Assembly: GCA_963740835.1 (NCBI GenBank)
Contig: CAVUFH010000004.1
Coordinates: 140,900-204,899, forward strand
From: CAVUFH01 sp963740835
GTDB taxonomy: Bacteria > Actinomycetota > Acidimicrobiia > IMCC26256 > PALSA-610
Length of the DNA: 64,000 nucleotides
Direction: 5' to 3'
Below, in pieces: positions 57,202-64,000 of this stretch (position 1 is the stretch's first letter; every line of letters starts with the position of its first letter). The notes under the pieces were generated by a model. That model ran no database searches, was not told the origin of the DNA, and saw nothing but the letters and a program-made list of their open reading frames with translations. The translations under genes and the position numbers were made by a program.

Positions 57202-60200
57202 ATGGACGCGTATGCCGAGCTGCACTGTCATTCGAATTTCTCGTTCCTCGACGGGGCGAGCCATCCCGAAGAGCTGGTCGAAGAAGCGGCGCGGCTCGGG
57301 CTGGCCGCGCTCGCGCTGACCGATCACGACGGGTTCTACGGCGTGGTGCGCTTCGCCGAGGCCGCCCGCGAAGTCGACCTGCCCACGGTGTTCGGTGCGG
57401 AGCTCACGCTCGACGCGCCGCGGCGGTTGCCGAACGGGATGGCCGATCCGCCCGGCGAGCACCTACTCGTGCTCGCGCAGGGGCCGGTCGGGCACTCGCG
57501 ATTGGCGCGTGCCATCAGCACCGCGCAGCTGGCGGGGGAGAAGGGCGCGCCGCGTTCGTCGCTGGCCGCGCTGGCGGAAGCCGCGCGCGCACCCGTCTTC
57601 CTGAATGGCAATGCGACCAGCCGGGAGAACGACGCGTGGTTCGTGGCAACCGGTTGCCGCAAGGGTACGGTGCCGGCCGCGTTGCAGCGGGACGGTCCGC
57701 TCGCAGCCGAGCGCGCGGTACGGGAGCTGGTGGACGCGTTCGGCCGCGACCGTGTGCTCGTCGAGCTGTGGGATCACGGCGATCCGCTGGATCGGCACCG
57801 CAACGATGCGTTCGTGCAGATCGCGTTGCGCACGGGCGTCGAGGTGATCGCGACGAACAACGTCCACTACGCCACTCCCGCGCGCCGACCGCTGGCGACC
57901 GCACTCGCGGCGGTGCGCGCCCGGCGTTCGCTCGACGAGATCGACGGTTGGTTGCCGGCCGCACCGTTCGCGCACCTGCGCGCGCCGTCCGAGCAGATGC
58001 GCCGGTTCGCACGCTGGCCCGGCGCGGTCGAACGGACGGTCGACATCGCCCGGGCGTGCGCGTTCGATCTCAAGCTCGCCGCACCCGAGCTCCCTGACTA
58101 CCCGGTGCCGCCCGGCCACACGGAGATGACGTGGCTGCGCGAGCTCGTACGCCGAGGTGCGGCGGTGTACTACCCGCCCACGCACAAGCAGTACGACCAG
58201 GCGATGCGCCAGATCGACTACGAGCTCGGCGTCATCGAGCAGCTCGGGTTCCCCGGGTACTTCCTGTTGCTGCACGACATCGTCGAGTTCTGCCGCCGCA
58301 GCGACATCTACTGCCAGGGGCGGGGGAGCGCGGCGAACAGCGCGGTCTGTTACGCGATCGGTGTCACAAAGGCGGATGCGGTCGCACTCGGGCTCCTGTT
58401 CGAGCGGTTCCTGTCACCCGAGCGCGACGGTCCCCCCGACATCGACCTCGACATCGAGCACCAGCGCCGCGAGGAAGTGATCCAGTACGTCTACGAGCGC
58501 TACGGCCGCGACCGCGCCGCGCAGGTGGCGAACGTCATCACCTACCGCCCCCGTTCCGCGCTGCGGGAGATGGCCAAGGTCGCGGGCCTCCCGCCGGGTC
58601 AGGCCGACGCGCTGGGCAAGTGGGTGAATCGCTGGGCCGCGGGCCCGGAAGCGTTCGACGAACTGGCTTCCGACCCCAATGTGCGTGAGCAGACCGCCCT
58701 TCCGGTGGGGGAACCCACGCAACTTCGGAAGCACGCGCGGCACGCGCGCCGATTCGAGCGCACCGAGCGCGACGCGTGGCGCGACGGCGAAGCGATCGAC
58801 GCGGCACCGGTCACGACGCGACCGCCGTCGATCCCGCCGCTCGCGCTCGCGCTCGCAGCCGAGGTGATCGACTTCCCCCGCCACCTCGGCATCCACTCGG
58901 GCGGGATGGTGATGGCGGACCGGCCGCTCGTCGAGTTCTGCCCGATCGAGTGGGCGCGCATGGAGGGCCGGTCGGTGCTCCAGTGGGACAAGGACGACTG
59001 CGCGGCCGCGGGCCTGGTGAAGTTCGACCTCCTCGGCCTCGGCATGCTGACGATGTTGCACATCGCGGTCGACATGATCCGCACCTACGAAGACGTCGAC
59101 ATCGACCTCGCGACGATCCCGCAGGAAGATGCGGTCTACGACCTGCTGTGCGCGGCCGACACCGTCGGTGTGTTCCAGGTCGAGAGCCGCGCGCAGATGG
59201 CGACGCTCCCGCGCTTGCGGCCGCGCTGCTTCTACGACCTCGTCGTCGAAGTCGCGTTGATCCGGCCCGGCCCCATCCAGGGCGGATCGGTGCACCCGTA
59301 CCTGCGCCGCCGCAACGGTGAAGAGGCGGTCACCTACATTCACCCGCTCACCGAGCCGTGCCTGCACAAGACGCTCGGTGTGCCGCTGTTCCAGGAGCAG
59401 CTCATGCAACTCGCGGTCGACTGCGCGGGGTTCAGCGCGGCCGAAGCCGATCAGCTGCGCCAGGCGATGGGATCGAAGCGGTCGCAGGCCCGCATGGCCC
59501 GCATGCGCGAACGGTTGATGGAGGGGATGGCCGCGCGGGGCATCACCGGTGCCACCGCCGAGGACATCTACACGAAGCTGGAGGCGTTCTCGAACTTCGG
59601 GTTCCCCGAGAGCCACTCGGTGAGCTTCGCTTATCTCGTGTACTCGAGCTCGTGGATCAAGTACTACTACCCGGCCGAGTTCGCGGCGTCGTTGTTGAAC
59701 GCGCAGCCGATGGGGTTCTACTCGCCGCACACGATCGTGCGCGACGCGCGCCGCCACGGCGTGCAGGTGCTCGGCCCGGACCTGAACGGTTCGCGTCGCG
59801 ATGCGACGCTCGAGCCGCGAACAGTTGCGGCCGGCACCATCGGACGCGCGTTGCCCGGGTTCCACGCGGAGCCGTCGCACCTCGCGGTGCGGCTCGGATT
59901 GCGATCGGTGCGCGGCCTGCACGACGCGCTCCTCGACCGCATCGACGACGAACGCGACATCCGGCCGTTCGCCGATCTCGAAGACTTCGTCCGGCGCACC
60001 GGTGCCACCGTCGACCAGGTGGAAGCGCTCGCGACCGCGGGCGCGTTCGAGCAGTGCTTCGGGCAGTCGCGCCGTTCCGCGTTGTGGGCTGCGGGCGCGT
60101 ACCGCTCGGCTCGCCCGCAGGTCAGACGCGATGGCGAGGTCGTGGAGACGCTGCCCGGCGTGATCACCGGCTCGGAGGCGCCGCAGCTCCCGGGCATGAC

Positions 60201-60615
60201 CGAGATGGAGACGGTCGCCTTCGACTTGTGGGCGATGGGCATCTCGGTCGGCAAGCACCCGACCGAGTTCGTGCGCGAGGAGCTGGCCCGCCAGGGGGTG
60301 GTCACTGCCTCCGACCTGCGCGTGCTCGCCGACCGCACGATCGTCGAGGTCGCGGGGGTGGTGACGCACCGCCAGCAGCCCGCGACCGCGAAGGGCACGG
60401 TGTTCCTCAACCTCGAAGACGAGACCGGGCTCGTCAACGTGATCTGCACCAAGGGGATCTGGACGCGCTTTCGGATCGTGGCCCGGGGTTCACCCGCGCT
60501 GCGGATCCGCGGGGTGCTCGAACGTCACCAGGGCGTCATCAACCTCGTGGCCGGGCGCATCACCCGCCTGCCCATCAGCCTCGCCGACGGTCTCCACTCC
60601 CGCGACTTCCACTGA
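57202..60615 (+). CDS. dnaE2: Error-prone DNA polymerase DnaE2 (ImuC)
   Basis: A 1137-aa C-family polymerase that performs mutagenic translesion synthesis with ImuA and ImuB. The N-terminal PHP domain starts YAELHCHSNFSFLDGASHPE. The palm has CQGRGSAANSAVCYAIGVT and PDIDLDIEHQRREEVIQYVY with catalytic acidic residues. Helix-hairpin-helix and OB-fold regions follow (VAGVVTHRQQPATAKGTVFL). The length (about 1100 aa) and lack of the DnaE1 C-terminal extension identify DnaE2. ATG at 57202, 109 bp after a perfect LexA box. It is separated from imuAB by four unrelated genes on the same strand plus an opposed oxidoreductase. Confidence 0.96.
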   Translation: MDAYAELHCHSNFSFLDGASHPEELVEEAARLGLAALALTDHDGFYGVVRFAEAAREVDLPTVFGAELTLDAPRRLPNGMADPPGEHLLVLAQGPVGHSRLARAISTAQLAGEKGAPRSSLAALAEAARAPVFLNGNATSRENDAWFVATGCRKGTVPAALQRDGPLAAERAVRELVDAFGRDRVLVELWDHGDPLDRHRNDAFVQIALRTGVEVIATNNVHYATPARRPLATALAAVRARRSLDEIDGWLPAAPFAHLRAPSEQMRRFARWPGAVERTVDIARACAFDLKLAAPELPDYPVPPGHTEMTWLRELVRRGAAVYYPPTHKQYDQAMRQIDYELGVIEQLGFPGYFLLLHDIVEFCRRSDIYCQGRGSAANSAVCYAIGVTKADAVALGLLFERFLSPERDGPPDIDLDIEHQRREEVIQYVYERYGRDRAAQVANVITYRPRSALREMAKVAGLPPGQADALGKWVNRWAAGPEAFDELASDPNVREQTALPVGEPTQLRKHARHARRFERTERDAWRDGEAIDAAPVTTRPPSIPPLALALAAEVIDFPRHLGIHSGGMVMADRPLVEFCPIEWARMEGRSVLQWDKDDCAAAGLVKFDLLGLGMLTMLHIAVDMIRTYEDVDIDLATIPQEDAVYDLLCAADTVGVFQVESRAQMATLPRLRPRCFYDLVVEVALIRPGPIQGGSVHPYLRRRNGEEAVTYIHPLTEPCLHKTLGVPLFQEQLMQLAVDCAGFSAAEADQLRQAMGSKRSQARMARMRERLMEGMAARGITGATAEDIYTKLEAFSNFGFPESHSVSFAYLVYSSSWIKYYYPAEFAASLLNAQPMGFYSPHTIVRDARRHGVQVLGPDLNGSRRDATLEPRTVAAGTIGRALPGFHAEPSHLAVRLGLRSVRGLHDALLDRIDDERDIRPFADLEDFVRRTGATVDQVEALATAGAFEQCFGQSRRSALWAAGAYRSARPQVRRDGEVVETLPGVITGSEAPQLPGMTEMETVAFDLWAMGISVGKHPTEFVREELARQGVVTASDLRVLADRTIVEVAGVVTHRQQPATAKGTVFLNLEDETGLVNVICTKGIWTRFRIVARGSPALRIRGVLERHQGVINLVAGRITRLPISLADGLHSRDFH

Positions 60616-60854
60616 CCGATTGCCACGGCGCGCTCGATCGAGTAGTTCGCGCTCGACTCTTCATATGACGTAACTCGCCACATATGGCGAGTTACGTCAC
60701 GAGAATGCGCCCGCATCCAACCTCGGCTGCCGTGATGCGAGACCGGCAATCTTCGACTCTCGCTCCCGACTGTTCAAAGATCCATCTACCGGCATATATG
60801 CAGGGCAGATGGCACTTGAACATCACTGCACGGCCAGCGAGTGCGTGACTCGGA
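60616..60854. other. Intergenic region between convergent dnaE2 and metallopeptidase genes
   Basis: 239 bp with no reading frame of note. Its only clear structure is the 15-bp-arm hairpin at 60666-60699; the rest is relatively AT-rich for this window. Confidence 0.6.
60666..60699. terminator. Perfect 15-bp-arm hairpin between convergent genes
   Basis: TGACGTAACTCGCCA (60666-60680) and TGGCGAGTTACGTCA (60685-60699) are exact complements around a CATA loop. It lies 51 bp after the dnaE2 stop and 156 bp before the opposing gene's stop. There is no T-run on either side, so a bidirectional, U-less terminator is the likeliest role; a protein-binding palindrome is an alternative. Confidence 0.7.
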
Positions 60855-61748
60855 CTAGAGCATTGGGGCCACGAACGTGTCGCAGCGGTTCGGGTCGCCC
60901 GTGTTGTAGCCACGGTTGAACCAACGTTGCCGTTGCTCAGCCGAACCATGGGTCCACGCTTCGGGGTTGACGCGTCCTTGCGTCTCCTGCTGGATGCGAT
61001 CGTCGCCGACCGCGGCCGCGGCGTCGAGGCCGCGCGCGATGTCGTCGTCGGTGAGCTGCTCGATGTAGCCGGTGTCGACCGCGTGCGCGGCCCAAACGCC
61101 CGCATAGCAGTCGGCTTGGAGTTCGAGCCGCACCGACGCGCTGGTCGGACCGGTCGAGCGATCCTGCTGCACGCGCTCATTCGTGCCGAGCAGGTTCTGC
61201 ACGTGGTGCCCGTACTCGTGCGCGATCACGTACGCCTCCGCGAATGGCCCACCGCGCGCACCGAACTGCGACTCGAGCTCGTCGTAGAAGCCGAGGTCGA
61301 TGTACACGCTGTTGTCCGCGGAGCAGTAGAACGGCCCGACGGCCGACGACGCGGTGCCGCACCCGGTGTTCACCTGACCGGTGAAGAACGTCGTCGGCGC
61401 TTCGGTGTAACCCCGCACGGTGTCCGACCAGTAGTCCTGTACCGAGTTGACGACGCCGACGATGCGGCAGTCCTGCGACTGGTTCGCGTCCTCGCCGGTC
61501 TTGCACTCGTTCGCGAGTTCCGAGTTGGTGTCGGTCGCGCCGCCGAAGTTGTTGCTCGGATCCGTGCCCAATGCCAGGCCGCCACTGCTGCCGCCACCGT
61601 TCATCAACAGCAGGATCACGGTCAGGATCACACCGACGACGCCACCGCCCGCACCGAGCGTGCCGATCGGACCCATGCCGCCGACGCCCCGGCCGCGCAC
61701 GTCGCGCACCTGCGAGGCGTCGAGGGTCGCGCGCTTACGGAATCGCAT
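60855..61748 (-). CDS. Neutral zinc metallopeptidase (YpfJ/KPN_02809 family)
   Basis: A 297-aa membrane-anchored peptidase. A short basic N-terminus is followed by a membrane helix (about residues 33-50, GGGVVGVILTVILLLM). The extracytoplasmic domain carries DNSVYIDLGFYDEL, the zinc motif AYVIAHEYGHHVQNLLG and LQADCYAGVWA, with the third acidic ligand. Four Cys are placed for disulfides (ECKTG, DCRIVG, GCGTAS, YCSAD). ATG at 61748 is chosen because the family begins MRFRK. Substrate unknown. Confidence 0.93.
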   Translation of the reverse strand: MRFRKRATLDASQVRDVRGRGVGGMGPIGTLGAGGGVVGVILTVILLLMNGGGSSGGLALGTDPSNNFGGATDTNSELANECKTGEDANQSQDCRIVGVVNSVQDYWSDTVRGYTEAPTTFFTGQVNTGCGTASSAVGPFYCSADNSVYIDLGFYDELESQFGARGGPFAEAYVIAHEYGHHVQNLLGTNERVQQDRSTGPTSASVRLELQADCYAGVWAAHAVDTGYIEQLTDDDIARGLDAAAAVGDDRIQQETQGRVNPEAWTHGSAEQRQRWFNRGYNTGDPNRCDTFVAPML

Positions 61749-61882
61749 GTCGATCCGTTCCCCTCCGGCGACCCAATCCAACCACGAGGCAACCCCGGCA
61801 AAGGTCTGTTTCGCGGTACCCTCTACCGCCCCGGAGGACCTCCGGCCGAGCACATCATGCAGAACGAACCTCCCAGTTACCA

Positions 61883-63119
61883 ATGCTGCAGTTCCCGCAC
61901 CGCGTCGGTGCGCGCTTCGTCGCGCTCGTACGCTCGGACCCGTCCGGGGTCCGTGCGGGCTTCATCGCGCTCCTGATCTCGTCGTTCGGCGACCTCGTCG
62001 CCGGCCTCACGCTCGGCTCTATCACCGGCACACTCGACCGCCTGCCCGGTCTGCTCGTGCTCGTGCCCGCCGCGATCGGCATGCGCGGCAACGTCTTCGG
62101 CGCGCTCGGGAGCCGCCTGGGTACGTCGATCCACGCGGGCACGTTCCGCATGTCCCGGCGCCTCGACACGCAGGTCGGCCAGAACGCGGCGGCCGCGTTC
62201 AGCCTCTCGCTGTCGATCTCGGTGGTGCTCGCGATCCTCGCCAAGTCGATGTCTGTCGCGTTCGGCATCGCGAACACGATCTCGATGGTCGACTTCTTCG
62301 TCGTATCGGTCGTGGGTGCGATCCTCGCGTCGGTCGTCGTCCTCGTGATCACGATCGCGGTCGCCGCGTTCTGCGCGCGCCGCGAGTACGACCTGGACAA
62401 CGTCGCGTCGCCGATCGTCACCGCGGCGGGCGACGTGGTGACGCTGCCGAGCCTGTTCCTCGCGACCTACTTGCTCGGTATCCCGTTCCTCACGCCGGTG
62501 ATCGCGCTGCTCGCGGTCTCGCTCGGCGTCGCGTCGCTGGTGTACGCGCTCCGGTCCCGGCTCCCGGTGCTGCGGCGCATCGTGATCGAGTCGTTCCCGA
62601 TCCTCGTGCTGGCCGGCGCGGTGGACGTGCTCGCCGGGCTCACGATCGAGAACCGGTTCGAGTCGTTCCTCGCGTACCCGGCGCTGCTCGTGCTGGTGCC
62701 GCCGTTCCTCGAGGACTCGGGCGCGCTCGGGGAGCATCCTCGCCGCCCGCCTCAGCACGAAGTTGCACCTCGGTACGTTGGAGCGTTCGCGCGCGCCATG
62801 GCGCGCGGCATCCGAGGACTTCCTCCTCGTCTACGTGTACGCGGTCCCGGTGTTCCTGTTGCTCGGCTTGTCGGCGGACCTTGCATCGTTCGTCGCCGGG
62901 CTCGACAGTCCGGGCTCGCTGCAGATGGTCCTCGTCAGCCTGCTCGGCGGGCTCTTCGCGACCACCGCGGCGGTGTTCGTCGGTTACTACGCCGCGGTCG
63001 CGACCCACCGGCTCGGGCTCGACCCCGACAATCACGGCGTCCCGATCGTCACCTCGAGCCTGGACCTGCTCGGCGCGCTCTCGCTTATCCTGGCCATCGT
63101 GATCCTCGGGATCACCTGA
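61883..63119 (+). CDS. MgtE-like divalent cation transporter with two membrane repeats, frameshifted
   Basis: About 411 codons. The first repeat, from ATG 61883, has VRAGFIALLISSFGDLVAGL, PGLLVLVPAAIGMRGNVFGA and VVGAILASVVVLVITI. The second repeat starts at SFPILVLAGAVDVLAGLTIE, reaches LVLVPPFLEDSGALG, then changes frame at about 62733 (CGGGGAGC) into SILAARLSTKLHLGTLE and ends at TGA 63119. Each repeat resembles the MgtE/SLC41 membrane domain, without the cytosolic N and CBS domains of classic MgtE. A regulatory subunit may be supplied by the PhoU/TrkA_C gene 60 bp downstream. Mg2+ is the usual substrate. Confidence 0.85.
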
Positions 63120-63131
63120 CGACCCTTTTTG

Positions 63132-63179
63132 CAGACCTCGGCCTTTACAGACCTCGGCCTTTTTGGCAGACCCCTCGGC
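63132..63179 (+). repeat. Short direct repeat between the MgtE-like and PhoU/TrkA_C genes
   Basis: CAGACCTCGGCCTTT occurs at 63132-63146 and 63148-63162, with a degenerate third copy (CAGACCCCTCGGC) at 63167-63179 running up to the next ATG. T-rich ends of the units give a weak terminator-like look. Confidence 0.7.
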
Positions 63180-64000
63180 ATGGACGACAAACCCCGCAAC
63201 TTGAAGGACATGCTCTCGGAGGCGAAGGACACCTCCGAGCTCATGGTCGACCTCGGCTACGCGGCGCTCTTCTATGCGGACGAGCGCATGGCCGACGAGG
63301 TCGGGGAGCTCGAGGAGCGGCTCAACGAGCTCGTCCACGAGATGCGCGAGGTGTGCGTGCTCGCGGGTCGGTCCAAGCGCGACGCGGAGCAGATCGCCGG
63401 CGTCCTGCACGTGGTGTCCGCGATCGAACGCATGGGCAATGCCGCGGTCGACATCAGCCGCGTCGTCACCCATCGCCTCGGCATTCCCGCCGCGCTCGTC
63501 GCCGACCTGGGCGCGGCCGAAGAGGTGTCGCACCGCGTGCGTGTCCGTGACGGCTCCCGCCTCGCGGGTCGCCGCCTCGACGAGGTCGACCTGCCGATGG
63601 ACGTCGGCATGCGGATCGTCGCGATCCGGCGCGGCCGCGACTGGATCATCGACCCCGACGGCGAGGACCTCATGCTCGCCGACGACGTGCTGATCATGCG
63701 CGGCGCGCGCGACGGCATCGACGAGCTGCGCGAGCTGGCCGGCGCACCCGCATGGGTGCACGCGGAGCTCGAGGAGAACACCGCCATCAGCGACCTCGAC
63801 CGAGCTGTCGACGTGCTGGTCGAGATGAAGAACGTGTCCGAAGCGGCGGTCGGGCTCGCGTACTCGTCGCTCCTGTTCTACGACCAGGGGCTGGCAGCCG
63901 AGGTGACGCAGCTCGAGGACCGGCTGGACGAGATGCGCGAACAGCTCGAGCTGTGGGTACTCCGCGCCGGCGCGGAGACGGTCGACCCGTCACCGCTGCG
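63180..64000 (+). CDS. PhoU / TrkA_C domain regulator, truncated at the right edge
   Basis: Open from ATG 63180 to the window end (273 codons). Residues 1-90 are a PhoU-like helical domain (VDLGYAALFYADERMADEVG, then ELEERLNELVHEMREV). Residues 118-182 are a TrkA_C (RCK_C) ligand-binding domain (RVRDGSRLAGRRLDEVDLPM, GEDLMLADDVLIMRG). From residue 195 a second PhoU-like copy begins (VGLAYSSLLFYDQGLAAEVT, QLEDRLDEMREQLE). Proteins of this make-up accompany MgtE/SLC41-type carriers lacking their own cytosolic domain, and this gene directly follows such a carrier. It probably senses a nucleotide or ion and gates transport. Confidence 0.85.
   Translation, partial: MDDKPRNLKDMLSEAKDTSELMVDLGYAALFYADERMADEVGELEERLNELVHEMREVCVLAGRSKRDAEQIAGVLHVVSAIERMGNAAVDISRVVTHRLGIPAALVADLGAAEEVSHRVRVRDGSRLAGRRLDEVDLPMDVGMRIVAIRRGRDWIIDPDGEDLMLADDVLIMRGARDGIDELRELAGAPAWVHAELEENTAISDLDRAVDVLVEMKNVSEAAVGLAYSSLLFYDQGLAAEVTQLEDRLDEMREQLELWVLRAGAETVDPSPL

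Noticed and set aside
63120..63179. Intrinsic terminator after the MgtE-like gene
   Set aside because: T-rich segments are present, but they belong to direct repeats and no stem of useful length precedes them. Annotated as a repeat instead.
1..64000. CRISPR arrays, insertion sequences, rRNA operons, replication origin
   Set aside because: No regularly spaced repeats with unique spacers, no transposase frames, no rRNA sequence and no DnaA-box cluster were seen.

Overview
The window is a contiguous, very GC-rich piece of an actinobacterial chromosome. Several traits point to Actinobacteria and, as an inference, to a lineage such as Acidimicrobiia: frequent GTG starts, LexA boxes of the CGAAC(N4)GTTCG type, an IclR/NdgR-type regulator divergent from leuCD, an F420 gene (cofC), a HupB-like Lys/Ala tail protein and an ImuA/ImuB/DnaE2 mutasome. 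No gap without a gene exceeds 300 bases. At least eleven places have a recognisable protein that changes reading frame inside a GC-rich or homopolymer stretch. The simplest reading is assembly or sequencing indels rather than mass pseudogenisation, and affected genes are given as single features.

Layout. 1-7.9 kb: ccdA fragment, SDR dehydrogenase, a response regulator/histidine kinase pair with a D,D-carboxypeptidase, a class I aminotransferase, serA and a small membrane protein. 7.9-15 kb: leuA behind a leucine leader peptide and attenuator, methyltransferase, DNA alkylation repair protein, cyclase-family hydrolase, then leuCD divergent from an IclR regulator across a perfect palindrome. 15-20.6 kb: winged-helix protein, hyuA/hyuB, Nudix, LinA-like nucleotidyltransferase, greA. 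20.6-25 kb: a second branched-chain leader/attenuator, then leuB-ilvE-cimA. 25-31 kb: acyl-CoA dehydrogenase, a cyclase with a pseudo-hydrolase domain, gltX, a DUF218 protein, tRNA-Gln and tRNA-Glu, and an AbiEi/DUF559-like protein. 31-36.9 kb: HU and a separate histone-H1-like tail protein, LmbE-like deacetylase and cofC, plsC-gpsA, then a 69-bp tandem repeat and an unknown protein. 36.9-42.6 kb: adenylate cyclase, GH38 mannosidase, ammonium transporter. 42.8-49.1 kb: an antiporter fused to a GlnD-like/ACT module, P-II, RpiB-like, GYD, rnhB, pgi. 49-60.6 kb: AI-2E-type permease, Nfu_N-like protein, LexA-boxed imuA-imuB, small enzymes, FAD oxidoreductase, LexA-boxed dnaE2. 60.8-64 kb: zinc metallopeptidase, MgtE-like transporter and a PhoU/TrkA_C protein cut by the right edge.

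How it fits together. Branched-chain amino-acid synthesis is spread over three loci. Two have Leu- or Val/Ile/Leu-rich leader peptides followed by terminators, and the third has an IclR-type regulator and operator, so attenuation and repressor control appear to coexist. The most unusual object is the 885-aa protein between the ammonium transporter and P-II. It joins a NapA-like cation/proton antiporter to a GlnD-derived region with a degenerate HD domain and two ACT domains but no nucleotidyltransferase. This suggests an amino-acid-gated antiporter in a nitrogen operon.
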